Shown here one piece after another: positions 15,047 to 26,854 of a stretch of 64,000 nt of DNA. Positions within the stretch are counted from its first letter, which is position 1. Every line of letters begins with the position of its first letter. The DNA is taken from assembly GCF_020166105.1 (NCBI RefSeq), contig NZ_JAIUJY010000001.1:62001-126000 (forward strand), read 5' to 3'. The DNA comes from Blastococcus sp. LR1. Its GTDB lineage: Bacteria > Actinomycetota > Actinomycetes > Mycobacteriales > Geodermatophilaceae. The notes beneath the pieces are model-generated. The model was not told where the DNA came from, did no database searches, and saw only the letters and a program-made list of their open reading frames with translations. Both the position numbers and the translations under genes were made by a program.

Positions 15047-15961
15047 TCAGCCGGCCACCGTCTCCGCCGCACGCGAGGGACGGCGGCTGCGCGTGCGGGA
15101 CACCGCCACGCCCACCAGGCAGACAGCACCACCGACCAGCGCCAGGGCCGGCGGCGCCTCGTCCAGCAGCAGCCAGCCGAATCCGATCACCAGTGGCGGC
15201 ACCACGTACGTCGTGACGCCGAGCCGTCCGGCGTCCATGCGGCGCAGGGCGTAGGCCCAGGTGCTGAAGGCCAGGGCGGTGGGCACGACGCCCAGGTAGA
15301 CCATTCCGGCCACCGACGACGCGGGCGCGCGGCCCAGTTCGCCGACGAGCACCCCGGTCCAGGGCAGGCAGCAGATCGTTCCGATGGCGCATGCGGTGAA
15401 CGTGACCTGCAGCCCGGGCAGCCGGCCCAGCAGCGGCTTCTGGGCCACGACGCCGATGGCGTAGGTGAGCGCCGCGACCAGGCACAGCAGCACTCCGACC
15501 AGGTCCGCGTCCGCACTGCGGGTGGCCAGACCGATGAGCAGCACGCCACCGAAGGCGATCCCGATGCCGATGACCAGCCGCCGCGGAAAGCCCTCGCCCA
15601 GCCACAGCCCGGCGAACAGCGCGATCAGGATCGGACCGATGTTGACCAGCATCGCCGTCGTCCCGGCGTCGAGGTGCTGCTCGGCCGCGTTGAGCGCCAC
15701 GTTGTAGACGCCGAACCAGCCCACCCCGCACACCGCGAGCAGGCGCCAGTCCGCACGGGTCGGCCGCACCCAGCCGGCCCGGGCGACGAGCAGCCCCAGG
15801 ACCAGCGTGCCGACGAGCAGCCGACCGAGCGCCAGCGCACCGGGCGAGAGGTCCTCCCCCACCGCACGGATCCCGATGAACGCCGACGCCCATGCCAGCA
15901 CCGTCACGACGACGGCGAGGAGCGTGCGGGGATCGGCGACGGCGGTCCGGGGCGAGGTCAC
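15047..15961 (-). CDS. EamA-family (DMT) transporter
   Basis: A 304-residue integral membrane protein with two EamA repeats and about ten helices. The first helix reads LLAVVVTVLAWASAFIGIRA, a typical EamA start, and the second repeat begins near LVGVLLCLVAALTYAIGVVA. Other helices include LLVGTLVLGLLVARAGW, VIGIGIAFGGVLLIGLAT and ALALVGGAVCLVGVAVS. The family exports metabolites such as amino acids or purines; the substrate is unknown. ATG 15961 is the start. The gene stands alone between the nitroreductase gene and an NAD-binding protein on the same strand. Confidence 0.88.
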   Translation of the reverse strand: MTSPRTAVADPRTLLAVVVTVLAWASAFIGIRAVGEDLSPGALALGRLLVGTLVLGLLVARAGWVRPTRADWRLLAVCGVGWFGVYNVALNAAEQHLDAGTTAMLVNIGPILIALFAGLWLGEGFPRRLVIGIGIAFGGVLLIGLATRSADADLVGVLLCLVAALTYAIGVVAQKPLLGRLPGLQVTFTACAIGTICCLPWTGVLVGELGRAPASSVAGMVYLGVVPTALAFSTWAYALRRMDAGRLGVTTYVVPPLVIGFGWLLLDEAPPALALVGGAVCLVGVAVSRTRSRRPSRAAETVAG

Positions 15962-16063
15962 CAGCGGACTGTAGGCGCGGAGGACGACGGTTCTCCGGCG
16001 TCTACCGGACCGGGCGCGCGGCTGTCCGTCCTGCCTCGCAGGATGGCAGGAACGCCGCGACCG

Positions 16064-16825
16064 TCAGCCCGGCGGCGGCGAGTCGGCCAGGTACTGCGCC
16101 CAGGTCCGACTCCCCCGCCCGCCACGGGCAGGCACTGCCGCGCCGTCCCGCATCGCCGCCCCCAGGCGTCCGGGGACCGGCGTCGAGATCACCCGCGCGT
16201 TCGGTGCCCGGACGGCGGCCCAGGCGCGGGCGAGGTCGGCCATCGAGTGCTCCTCGGGGCCGGCGAACTCCACCACTCCCCCGCTGGGCTGCGCGCCGGC
16301 GACGGTGACCAGGTGCGCGGCCGCGTCGTCGACGTCGACCGGCGACACCTGCCAGCCCATCGGGACCGGCAGCAGCGGACCGCGCCGGGTGGTCTCCAGC
16401 AGCTCGTCGGCGAACTCGTGGAACTGGGTGATGCGCACCAGCGTCAGCGGCAGCCCCGAGGCCAGCAGCACCTGCTCGGCGGCGTACTTGGCGCGGTAGT
16501 AGTTCATCGGGATGCGGTCGATGCCGACGATGGACACGTGGACCAGGTGCCGGAGGCGGTCGCGGTCCACCGCCTCCACCAGCCGCCGGGCACCGGCGAC
16601 GTCGACCTCCCACGGGTTGCCCCGCGGATCGGTGGCCGCGTGCACGACCACCTCGGCGCCGGCGAGCGCGTTCACCAGGTCGAACCCGGTGGCGAGGTCC
16701 CCCCGGACCCCGCCGGGACCGGTCCCGCGCCGGGACATCGACCGGACGGTGTGCCCGGCCTCCGAGAGACGAGGTACGAGACTGCGGCCCAGCCGGCCGG
16801 TGGCACCGGTGACGAGTACGTCCAC
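16064..16825 (-). CDS. Atypical SDR / NmrA-like NAD(P)-binding protein
   Basis: A 253-residue protein starting MDVLVTGATGRLGRSLVP, the dinucleotide-binding TGATGxxG motif of atypical short-chain dehydrogenases. VVHAATDPRGNPWEVDVAGA and HLVHVSIVGIDRIPMNYYRA follow; the second places a tyrosine at YYRAKYAAE, close to the classical YxxxK position. This resembles the NAD(P)H-binding proteins related to NmrA and complex I assembly subunits that often act as regulators or quinone reductases. No partner is evident from neighbours. The start is ATG 16825; the downstream gene begins 103 bases away on the same strand. Confidence 0.85.
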   Translation of the reverse strand: MDVLVTGATGRLGRSLVPRLSEAGHTVRSMSRRGTGPGGVRGDLATGFDLVNALAGAEVVVHAATDPRGNPWEVDVAGARRLVEAVDRDRLRHLVHVSIVGIDRIPMNYYRAKYAAEQVLLASGLPLTLVRITQFHEFADELLETTRRGPLLPVPMGWQVSPVDVDDAAAHLVTVAGAQPSGGVVEFAGPEEHSMADLARAWAAVRAPNARVISTPVPGRLGAAMRDGAAVPARGGRGSRTWAQYLADSPPPG

Positions 16826-16856
16826 GCCCGCAGTCTGCCGTTCCGGATGTCCCTTG

Positions 16857-17612
16857 TCAGCGCTCCTGGTCGGTGGGTCGCACCAGCACCTCGTTGACCG
16901 CGACGTGCGCCGGCTGGGAGACGACGTAGACGACGGCGCGGGCGATGTCGTCGGCCTCCAGCGCCCGCATGTCCGTGTACATCTTCTGCGAGGCGGCCTT
17001 GGCGTCGGGCTGGGTGATGTGGTCGGTGAGCTCCGTGCTCACCGCGCCCGGCTCGACCAGGCCGATCCGCACCCCGCGCCCGGTGACCTCCTGGCGCAGC
17101 GACTCGCTGAAGGCGTTCACCGCCCACTTGCTGGCGTTGTAGACGCCGGCTCCCTTGCGGGCGGTCCGCCCGGCGACGCTGGACATGTTCACGATGTCGC
17201 CGCTGCCCTGCTCGACCATCCCGTCGAGAGCGGCGTGCGTCATGTAGAGCACGCCGAGGACGTTGGTGGAGAGCATCCGCCGCCAGTCCTCGGGGTCGGC
17301 GCCCACGATGGTTCCCAGCAGCATCACGCCGGCGTTGTTGACGAGGATGTCGAGGCCGCCCAGCTCGTCCCGGGTCCGGCGGACGGCGTCGGCGCAGGAC
17401 TGCTCGTCGGTGACGTCGAGGTCGAGGGGCAGGACCGTGGCGCCGTCGTCCCGCAGCCGCGTGGCGAGCTCCTCCAGCCGGTCCTTGCGCCGGGCGCCGA
17501 TGGCGACGGAGGCGCCGGCCGCGGCCAGCGCGAGGGCGGTCGCCTCGCCGATGCCGGACGACGCACCGGTCACCAGGGCGACCTTGCCGGACAGGGGCTG
17601 GGCCTCGCTCAT
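16857..17612 (-). CDS. Classical short-chain dehydrogenase/reductase
   Basis: A 251-residue classical SDR. The cofactor motif TGASSGIGEA is at about residues 15-24, NNAG at 90-93 (DILVNNAGVMLLG), the catalytic serine in NMSSVAGRTARKG and the active-site tyrosine and lysine in YNASKWAVNAFSE. The arginine-rich GARRKDRLEEL after beta-2 suggests NADP preference. It resembles the YdfG-like group of oxidoreductases of broad specificity. ATG 17612 begins MSEAQPLSGKVALVTG. The open frame continues upstream but overlaps the DUF5995 gene's 3' end. The product ends VLVRPTDQER. Physiological substrate unknown. Confidence 0.92.
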   Translation of the reverse strand: MSEAQPLSGKVALVTGASSGIGEATALALAAAGASVAIGARRKDRLEELATRLRDDGATVLPLDLDVTDEQSCADAVRRTRDELGGLDILVNNAGVMLLGTIVGADPEDWRRMLSTNVLGVLYMTHAALDGMVEQGSGDIVNMSSVAGRTARKGAGVYNASKWAVNAFSESLRQEVTGRGVRIGLVEPGAVSTELTDHITQPDAKAASQKMYTDMRALEADDIARAVVYVVSQPAHVAVNEVLVRPTDQER

Positions 17613-17667
17613 GCGGATCTCCTCCCGCGCCGCTCCGTGCGGCGCTCGCCGTCCACCCTGCCTGCGA

Positions 17668-18426
17668 TCAGCCGGGTCCGCCGTCCGGAGCCGGGAGGAC
17701 GACGCCGAAGCCGTGCACGGCCAGCCGCAGCAGCACCGGCCCGGGACGCAGCAGGTCGGCCACCCGGGCGGCGCTCGCCGTCTCCAGCTGGGCGACCCGG
17801 GCGGCGGAGGCGGCGGGCCCTGCCAGCCGCGCGGCATGGAGCACGCCGGTGTTGACCCACACCCGGCGGCGCGACTCCCGGAGGAAGACGACGGCGGCCA
17901 GCCGGTTGGCCGGGGTGAGCAGCCGGTCCAGGACGGTGCGGGTGCCACCGGCCCGGCGCAGCGCGAGGTCCTCCTCGCCCACCCGGCGGGCGAGTATGCC
18001 GTCGATCCGCCCGTGGTCCCGGTGCCGGCGGGCGAGCAACTCAGCGTCGGCGAAGTCCCCGGGCGGGATCACCGCCATCAGGGACCGCGGGAGGTCGTAG
18101 TTGATGTGCGCGTTCATGCCGAGCAGCACGTGCCCCTCGGGGCGCAGCTGCGGATCGGCGCCGAAGGCCCGCCGCCACGGGGCCGGCGCCGACGCCGGAT
18201 CGGCGCGGTGAGCGGCCAGCGCGTCGAGGTAGCGGTCGGCGAAGTCGACGTCCCAGCGCGACACCCACTCGGGGTCCTCGAAGCGGCCGTGGTCGAGCGC
18301 GGCCGCCACCGCCCGCGTGGTGCGCAGGTACGTGCCGAGGAAGTGGCGAGCCGGATCCCCTGACCGCTCCAGCTCCCCGGCCAGTGCCGTCATCCGCGCG
18401 ACGAGCGCGTCGACGGCGACGGTCAC
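17668..18426 (-). CDS. DUF5995 family protein
   Basis: A 252-residue soluble protein. Recognisable blocks are FLGTYLRTTRAVAAALDHGR, PEWVSRWDVDFADRYLDAL, GHVLLGMNAHINYDLPRSL and VFLRESRRRVWVNTGVLHAA. The NAHINYDLP block with conserved histidine is typical of DUF5995 proteins, whose function is unknown and which are common in actinobacteria. GTG 18426 overlaps the stop of the PucR gene by GTGA, so translation is probably coupled and the protein may belong to the PucR regulator's own transcript. No membrane segment or signal peptide is seen. Confidence 0.8.
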   Translation of the reverse strand: MTVAVDALVARMTALAGELERSGDPARHFLGTYLRTTRAVAAALDHGRFEDPEWVSRWDVDFADRYLDALAAHRADPASAPAPWRRAFGADPQLRPEGHVLLGMNAHINYDLPRSLMAVIPPGDFADAELLARRHRDHGRIDGILARRVGEEDLALRRAGGTRTVLDRLLTPANRLAAVVFLRESRRRVWVNTGVLHAARLAGPAASAARVAQLETASAARVADLLRPGPVLLRLAVHGFGVVLPAPDGGPG

Positions 18427-20363
18427 ACCAGCGAGTCGAAGCCGTCGTCGGACAGCCCGAGCCCGGCCTCCAGCGGCGGACGATGCGGCTGGTCCAGCCC
18501 ACGCATGCGCGCGGCGTGCAGGGCCAGCAGCAGGTTCAGCCGCAGGTTCGGGTCGGTGGTGAACGGGCCGAGCATCCGCTCCAGCTTGCCGATCCGGTAG
18601 CGCATCGTGTTGTAGTGGAAGTGCAGCCGGCGGGCCGACTCCGCGACGTTGAGGTTGGTCTCCAGCAGGACCCGCAGCGTCTCCCGCAGGTCGGCGGAGT
18701 CCGCGTCGACGGCGTCGGCCAGCGGGCCGAGCACCTCGTCGACGTAGGACCGCAGCTCGCTGCTGTCGGGGATGAGCGAGAGCAGCCGGAAGACGCCCAG
18801 CTGGTCGAAGTGCGTGACCGAGCCGCCGTGGATCTCCTGCCCGACGCCCAGGGCGCGCTGCGCCTGCCGGTGCGCCTCCGAGATCTCCGCGAGGGATGCC
18901 GCGGGGCGGCCGATGCCGGTACCCAGGAGCCGGCCCATCCGGCGCAGCCGGCCGTTGACCCGGGAGGTCACCGCCGCGACCATCGCCGACAGCTCCTCGG
19001 GGGTACGGCCGTCCAGCGGCAGCAGCGTGACGATCTCGGTCGCCAGGCCGGCGACCGCGGCACCCGCGACCTCGGACTCCAGGGCCGCGCGCCATCCGTC
19101 GGCCAGCCGGTCGAGGACGTCGAGGGCGCGGGTCGGGTCGGCGGCGGCCTCGGGGGCGATCTCGGTGGCGGTGACCAGGACCGCGACCGTGCCCTCCAGC
19201 CGCCAGCCGAAGGAACGGGTGTGGGCCAGGGTCCGCTCGGGGTGGCCGACGGCTCCACCGACGAGCCGGCGCACCAGGTCGCCCTGGAAGCGCAGCTCCA
19301 CCGAGTGGACCGCCTGCAGGCGGATCACCGACAGCGCGGCGATGACTGCGGCTCGCTCCAGCACACCGCCGGCGCCGACCATCATCGCGCCGGTCCGGTG
19401 CACCGCGACCAGCCAGCCGTGCCGCTGGTCCCCGGCCATGATCGGCGCGACCGCGTACTCACCCAGGCCGCCGGGCAGCTGGTGGTGGCCGGGCACGAGC
19501 AGGATGCCGTCGGCCGGGGACAGGTCGGCGTCGGCGAGCACGTCGGCCGGGGTGACCACCGTCTGGTCGGCCCGCACGCCGGAGAGCCGGCGGGACGGGG
19601 TGAGCTCGGCGAGCGCGTCATCGGCCGCGGCGTCGAGCAGCCAGAGCCAGTCGCTGATCTCCTCGACGTCCGCCACCGGGCCGGCGCTGGTGACGATCTC
19701 GCGATCCGGCCCCAGGCCCAGGACGGCGGCGCCGTCGAGGATCACCGCCAGCCGGTGGGCGACCTCCGCGAGGCCGCCGCCGGTGAGCGCGACCTCGGTG
19801 AACGCGTCGTCCATGCGCGAGGACAGGGCCAGCGCCTCGCCCTGCTTGGCCACCACGGTGCCGAGCACCGCCGAGACCACCTCGTCCAGCCGGGCGCTCT
19901 GCGGCAGCGCGAGGATCGGCAGGCCGCGGCGGTCGGCCTCGGCGAGCACCTCGGCGGGCAGCGGCGGCGGGCCGTCGGTGCGCCGGAACGCCAGGGCGGC
20001 CGTGCCGAGGAGGTCCAGTCGCTCCACCAGGGCCCGGCAGCTGGCCGGATCTGCCGGCGGGAGCCGGGCGCCCAGGACGACCAGGACGTCGGGGGCGGCG
20101 GCGGCCAGCGGCTCCGCGGGGTCGTCGACGACCATGTGGCGGACGACGCGGGCGAGGCCGGCCGATCCGGCCGCGACATTCGTGCCGGCGAGGGCCGGGA
20201 GCTCCAGTGCCTCCTGGACGCTCAGCCCCAGGCGCTGCTGCCAGCTGGTGCGCTCGTCCCGGCTCTCCAGCCGCGGCGACTCGTCGACAGCCCAGTTGCG
20301 ACGGAACGGCAGGGTTCCATTACCGCGCGTAGAGGCAACCATCGAAGCGTCACTCTGGGTCAC
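18423..20363 (-). CDS. PucR-family transcriptional regulator
   Basis: A 646-residue regulator. The N-terminal PucR domain occupies roughly residues 30-160 (SVQEALELPALAGTNVAAGS), the middle holds a GGDEF-like regulatory region, and the C-terminus has the HTH_30 DNA-binding domain (LETNLNVAESARRLHFHYNT then MRYRIGKLERMLG). Relatives control purine or allantoin degradation and amino-acid use. I chose GTG 20363 because GGAAGG lies nine bases upstream; ATG 20342 is an alternative. It is divergent from a DUF2877 gene across 260 bases, which makes that gene a likely target. DUF5995 is translationally coupled downstream. Confidence 0.9.
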   Translation of the reverse strand: MTQSDASMVASTRGNGTLPFRRNWAVDESPRLESRDERTSWQQRLGLSVQEALELPALAGTNVAAGSAGLARVVRHMVVDDPAEPLAAAAPDVLVVLGARLPPADPASCRALVERLDLLGTAALAFRRTDGPPPLPAEVLAEADRRGLPILALPQSARLDEVVSAVLGTVVAKQGEALALSSRMDDAFTEVALTGGGLAEVAHRLAVILDGAAVLGLGPDREIVTSAGPVADVEEISDWLWLLDAAADDALAELTPSRRLSGVRADQTVVTPADVLADADLSPADGILLVPGHHQLPGGLGEYAVAPIMAGDQRHGWLVAVHRTGAMMVGAGGVLERAAVIAALSVIRLQAVHSVELRFQGDLVRRLVGGAVGHPERTLAHTRSFGWRLEGTVAVLVTATEIAPEAAADPTRALDVLDRLADGWRAALESEVAGAAVAGLATEIVTLLPLDGRTPEELSAMVAAVTSRVNGRLRRMGRLLGTGIGRPAASLAEISEAHRQAQRALGVGQEIHGGSVTHFDQLGVFRLLSLIPDSSELRSYVDEVLGPLADAVDADSADLRETLRVLLETNLNVAESARRLHFHYNTMRYRIGKLERMLGPFTTDPNLRLNLLLALHAARMRGLDQPHRPPLEAGLGLSDDGFDSLV

Positions 20364-20623
20364 GAAGCATTTCCTTCCGGTCGTCATCCAGGGTGCCACA
20401 CCGCGGGATCATGTCAGGTGTCCCTGGACGCCGAGACCCATTCTTGGCGAGATCCGCCATAAGAGGGCGTGCGACGCGCCGCTTAGGTTCGACCCGTTCG
20501 GCCCGCCCGCTGGATGGTATGCGCTTCCTCTGGAGCCGCGCGCACCCTCCGTACGGGCAGCCGGATCCAGCGGCAGGGAGTCGATCCACCGGCCCCCTCC
20601 GTCCTCGCCGGGGAGAGGCCGAG
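20364..20623. other. Divergent intergenic region between PucR and DUF2877 genes
   Basis: This 260-base spacer contains no convincing coding sequence. It must hold the promoters of both divergent genes and probably an operator for PucR, but I see no clear dyad. A purine-rich GGGAGAGG at 20611-20618 serves the DUF2877 start. Confidence 0.5.
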
Positions 20624-21631
20624 ATGCGCGCGATCGACGACACCACAGTCCGGAGCGACAGGAGTGACGGAGCCGCGCTGCGGGGCCGGGCGGCGCGCGC
20701 AGGCGTGCCGACCATCCCGCTCCCCCGGCACTCCGCCCAGGCCGCGGCGCGGACCGCGCGGCCCGCGAAGGGCTGCGCCGCGGTGCCCGCCGCCGCCAGC
20801 ACCGGCGTCGCCGCCCTGCTGCGCGGGCCCGTGCGGCAGGCGCGCGTGCTGCTCAGCTCGCCCACCGCCGTCTACCTGCAGGTGGTCGGGGAGCGCGCGA
20901 CCGGCGACGTCGTCGGCATCCTCACCAGCGACGCCACCCGGCTCCCCCTCGGCTGCGTGCTCTTCCGGCCCGGCAACGGGCGGCCGCTGGTCGCCCTGGC
21001 CGCCGGTGCCCGCGCCGAGGTCGGCGGCGGCCGGATCGTCGTCGGCGACCTGGTGGTCAGCGCCGCGGCGTGGTGGGACCCGCGGCCCCGGCTGCCCGGT
21101 GGCCGGCCGGCGCTGCTCCCGGAGGGGGTCCGGCAGCTCCGCAACACCCTGTACGGCGAGGGCGTCCCGCACAGCTCGTTCACGCTCCCGGGCCTCCCGA
21201 CCGGTCCTGGCGGTCCTCTCGCCGCCCTGCGTGGCGCCGTCCGGCGGGCCGACCTCGAGGCCGCCCTCCGCACCGCGACCCGCCTGATCGGCTCGGGTCC
21301 CGGCGTGACCCCGGCCGGTGACGACGTCATGGCCGGCACCGTGGCCGGGCTCGTCCTGCTCGGTCACCCGGCCGCGGAGCGGTTCGCCGCCGGTGTCTGC
21401 TCACTGGCTGCCGGGCGCACCAGCGAGCTGTCCGCGGCGCTGCTCCGGCACGCGGCGGCGGGCCGGGTCAGCGCCGAGTACGCGGCGGTCCTGCGCGGTC
21501 TGGTGGGCGAGCGCCCGCTGGCTCCCGCCGTCGACCGGCTGCTGGACGGCGGCGCGACGAGCGGGCGGGCGACCGCGCTGGGGCTGTGCACGGCCATCGA
21601 CCTCGTGGAGCGCACCACCCGGGTGCGCTGA
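20624..21631 (+). CDS. DUF2877 domain protein
   Basis: A 335-residue protein from ATG 20624, preceded by GGGAGAGG. The first 50 residues are variable. The conserved core shows VYLQVVGERATGDVVGILTS, WDPRPRLPGG and, most diagnostic, LIGSGPGVTPAGDDVMAG followed by ALGLCTAIDLVER. DUF2877 proteins are encoded with allantoin or oxamate metabolism genes in enterobacteria and with purine or pyrimidine degradation genes elsewhere, but have no proven activity. The divergent PucR regulator fits a role in nitrogen or purine catabolism. No other catabolic genes are nearby, so this is inference. It converges on the SSI-like lipoprotein gene with a six-base gap. Confidence 0.85.
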   Translation: MRAIDDTTVRSDRSDGAALRGRAARAGVPTIPLPRHSAQAAARTARPAKGCAAVPAAASTGVAALLRGPVRQARVLLSSPTAVYLQVVGERATGDVVGILTSDATRLPLGCVLFRPGNGRPLVALAAGARAEVGGGRIVVGDLVVSAAAWWDPRPRLPGGRPALLPEGVRQLRNTLYGEGVPHSSFTLPGLPTGPGGPLAALRGAVRRADLEAALRTATRLIGSGPGVTPAGDDVMAGTVAGLVLLGHPAAERFAAGVCSLAAGRTSELSAALLRHAAAGRVSAEYAAVLRGLVGERPLAPAVDRLLDGGATSGRATALGLCTAIDLVERTTRVR

Positions 21632-21637
21632 CCCCGC

Positions 21638-22111
21638 TCAGCCCGACGGCTGGCCGACCCCCACGGGGATGGGCAGCACCGGGCCGAACGAATCCCACTG
21701 GGAGATGCGGCAGCCGTCGCGGCGGGACAGGTCCAGCTCGACCGCCTGCCCTGCCCACCGGCCGGTGATCCGGGCCGTCTGGTCGCCGCCGTACTGCTCG
21801 GTGCACATGAGGTCGTCGGCCAGCGGGGCGAACGGCTCGGTCATGCCCGCGAGGTGGTCGCAGGCCGCCTGGGCCTGCGGGTGCGTGCCCTCGACGAAGC
21901 CGGCGCAGACCAGCGTCCAGGACTCCGGCGGCGAGCCGTCGCCCCGGTCGACGTCGATGCGCAGGTCGTTCTGCGTCTGCTCGATGCCGGTCGTGGTGCC
22001 CGGATCCGCGGACGAGCCGGCGGCCGGCTCGTCCGCGTCGTCAGCCGGCTGCGAACCGCAGGCGCCCAGCAGCAGCAGGGGCAGCACGACGAGCGGAAGC
22101 AGACGGCGCAT
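21638..22111 (-). CDS. Lipoprotein with subtilisin-inhibitor-like (SSI) domain
   Basis: A 157-residue secreted protein. The signal peptide ends in the lipobox LLGAC (MRRLLPLVVLPLLLLGACGS), so the mature protein is probably a membrane-anchored lipoprotein. After an acidic linker (about residues 20-45) the domain contains WTLVCAGFVEGTHPQAQAAC, LMCTEQYGGDQTARITGRW and DLSRRDGCRISQW. The C-xx-THP-AC-C-YG-W-G-C spacing is that of Streptomyces subtilisin inhibitors, with two disulphide pairs expected. Protease inhibition is inferred. It starts 11 bases after the hisG stop, so it is probably co-transcribed with the rib-his genes, an odd partner. Confidence 0.8.
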   Translation of the reverse strand: MRRLLPLVVLPLLLLGACGSQPADDADEPAAGSSADPGTTTGIEQTQNDLRIDVDRGDGSPPESWTLVCAGFVEGTHPQAQAACDHLAGMTEPFAPLADDLMCTEQYGGDQTARITGRWAGQAVELDLSRRDGCRISQWDSFGPVLPIPVGVGQPSG

Positions 22112-22122
22112 GCGGGGTCCTC

Positions 22123-22989
22123 CTACAGCCGCGAGGCGTGGATGCTGGTGACCAGGATGGCGCGGGCGCCGAGCTCCCAGAGCTCGTCCATGACCCGGTT
22201 GGTCTCCGCCTTGGCGACCATCGCGCGGACCGCGGACCAGCCGGCGGTCTGCAGCGGGCTGACCGTCGGGCCCTCGATGCCCGGCGTCATGGCGGTGGCC
22301 TGGGCGAGCAGGTCGTTCGGGCAGTCGTAGTCGAGCATCACGTACTGGCGGGCCACCAGGACGCCGCGCAGCCGCCGGCGCAGCTGGGCCACCGCGGGGA
22401 TCTCCTCGGCGCCCTCGCGGCGCACCATCACGGCCTCGCTGGTCAGCACCGGGTCGCCGATGATGTGCAGCCCCGCGGCGCGCAGCGTCGTCCCGGTCTC
22501 CACGACGTCGCAGACAGCTTCGGCGACGCCCAGCCGGCAGGCGGTCTCCACCGCGCCGTCGAGCTTGACGACCTCGGCCTTGATGCCGGACTCGGCGAGG
22601 TAGCGCTGCAGCAGGACCGGATAGGCGGTGGCGATCCGCTTGCCGGCCAGCTGGTCGACGCTCTCGATCCCCGACTCCAGCGGGCTGGCGAAGCGGAACG
22701 ACGAGCGCCCGAAGCCCAGGGGCATGTCCTCGACAGCGGCCGGGCCCTCGCCGTCGGCGGGTGCGGTCTCCAGCAGCATGTCCCGGCCGGTGATGCCGAC
22801 GTCCAGCGTGCCCGCGGCGACGTAGACGGCGATGTCCCGGGGGCGGAGGTAGAAGAACTCGGTGTCGTTCTCCGGGTCGTAGATCGCGAGGTCCTTGGTG
22901 CTGCGCCGCTGGCGGTACCCGCTCTCGGCGAGCATCTCCGCCGCGGGCTCGCTCAGGACGCCCTTGTTCGGCACGGCGATGCGCAGCAC
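22123..22989 (-). CDS. hisG: ATP phosphoribosyltransferase (long form)
   Basis: A 288-residue enzyme catalysing the first step of histidine biosynthesis, joining ATP and PRPP. The N-terminus reads MLRIAVPNKGVLSEPAAEML. The PRPP-binding part contains DVVETGTTLRAAGLHIIGD. The C-terminal ACT-like regulatory region (VSPLQTAGWSAVRAMVAKAE) makes it the long form that is feedback-inhibited by histidine and does not need HisZ. GTG 22989 is the start. It follows hisE by 27 bases in the same operon, the usual actinobacterial arrangement at the end of the riboflavin genes. Confidence 0.95.
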   Translation of the reverse strand: MLRIAVPNKGVLSEPAAEMLAESGYRQRRSTKDLAIYDPENDTEFFYLRPRDIAVYVAAGTLDVGITGRDMLLETAPADGEGPAAVEDMPLGFGRSSFRFASPLESGIESVDQLAGKRIATAYPVLLQRYLAESGIKAEVVKLDGAVETACRLGVAEAVCDVVETGTTLRAAGLHIIGDPVLTSEAVMVRREGAEEIPAVAQLRRRLRGVLVARQYVMLDYDCPNDLLAQATAMTPGIEGPTVSPLQTAGWSAVRAMVAKAETNRVMDELWELGARAILVTSIHASRL

Positions 22990-23016
22990 GGGGTTGTCTC
23001 CTGGTTCTCGGATTGC

Positions 23017-25776
<2,760 letters not shown>

Positions 25777-25777
25777 C

Positions 25778-26854
25778 TCAGCTCCCTCCGTCCGATGCGT
25801 CCCCGCTGGTGCGGGTGCCCCCACCAGTGTGCCGGGTGGGGTGCAGCCGGATCTCCACGTCCCCGCCCAGGGGGGTGAGACCGGCGACCGTGAAGGACAG
25901 CGCCGAGCCGATGCCGGTGATTCCCAGGTCCCCCACGAGGGACGGTCCGGCGCCCAGCAGCTTCGGTGCGAGGTGGACGACGACCTCGTCGACGAGGCCG
26001 TCGCGCAGGAAGGCCGCGGCCAGCGTGGGGCCGCCTTCGAGCAGCACCCGGCGCACGTCGCGGGCGAAGAGCTCGGCCAGCAGAGCCGTCGGCGTCTCCG
26101 CCCGGCTGACCAGCGTGGGGGCGGCGTCGTCGAGCACCCGGGCCGTGGCCGGCAGGCGACCGGACCGGTCGACGACGACGCGCAGCGGCTGCCGGTCGGC
26201 GTTCCGGCCGTCGGCGTCCCGCACGGTCAGCTGCGGATCGTCGGTGAGCGCCGTCCCCGAGCCGACGACGACGGCGTCGCAGCCGGCCCGGATGCGGTGC
26301 ACCTCGGCGCGCGCCTCGGGGCCGGTGATCCAGCGGCTGCTGCCGTCGGCGGCGGCGACCCGCCCGTCGAGGGTGGCCGCCACCTTCCAGATGACGTGGG
26401 GCCGCTGCTCGCGCACGCCGGTGAGCCACCCGGCCAGCGCGCCGCGCTCGGCGGCTTCCTGCTCGACGCCGACGACGACGTGGACCCCGGCGGCGCGCAG
26501 GCGCTCCGCTCCCCCGCCGGCCAGCGCGGTCGGCTCGGGGACCGCGACGACCACGCGGGCGATCCCGGCGGCGAGCAGGGCGTCGGCGCACGGGCCGGTG
26601 CGGCCGGTGTGCGCGCACGGCTCCAGGGTGACGACGGCGGTGCCACCGCGGGCCCGCTCGCCGGCCTGGGCGAGCGCGACCACCTCGGCGTGCGGGCCAC
26701 CCGGCGGGTTCGTGGCGCCCTCGCCGACGATCGTGCCGTCGGCGGCGAGGACCACCGCGCCGACGGCGGGGTTCGGGCTGGTGGTGCCGAGCGCCGACGT
26801 CCCGAGCTCCCGGGCCCGGGCCATCCCCCGCAGCTCGGCGTCGGAGACCGTCAC
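25778..26854 (-). CDS. ribD: Bifunctional pyrimidine deaminase / reductase of riboflavin synthesis
   Basis: A 358-residue fusion. The deaminase part carries [14 protein letters not shown], the zinc motifs PHAEVVAL and [18 protein letters not shown] (His-Ala-Glu and PC-xx-C). The reductase part follows from about residue 150 with [20 protein letters not shown] and [20 protein letters not shown]. Together they convert the GTP cyclohydrolase II product into the ribitylamino-uracil. GTG 26854 overlaps the rpe stop (GTGA). I looked for an FMN riboswitch before this operon and saw none; ribD has no leader because it is fused to rpe. Confidence 0.95.
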   Translation of the reverse strand: MTVSDAELRGMARARELGTSALGTTSPNPAVGAVVLAADGTIVGEGATNPPGGPHAEVVALAQAGERARGGTAVVTLEPCAHTGRTGPCADALLAAGIARVVVAVPEPTALAGGGAERLRAAGVHVVVGVEQEAAERGALAGWLTGVREQRPHVIWKVAATLDGRVAAADGSSRWITGPEARAEVHRIRAGCDAVVVGSGTALTDDPQLTVRDADGRNADRQPLRVVVDRSGRLPATARVLDDAAPTLVSRAETPTALLAELFARDVRRVLLEGGPTLAAAFLRDGLVDEVVVHLAPKLLGAGPSLVGDLGITGIGSALSFTVAGLTPLGGDVEIRLHPTRHTGGGTRTSGDASDGGS

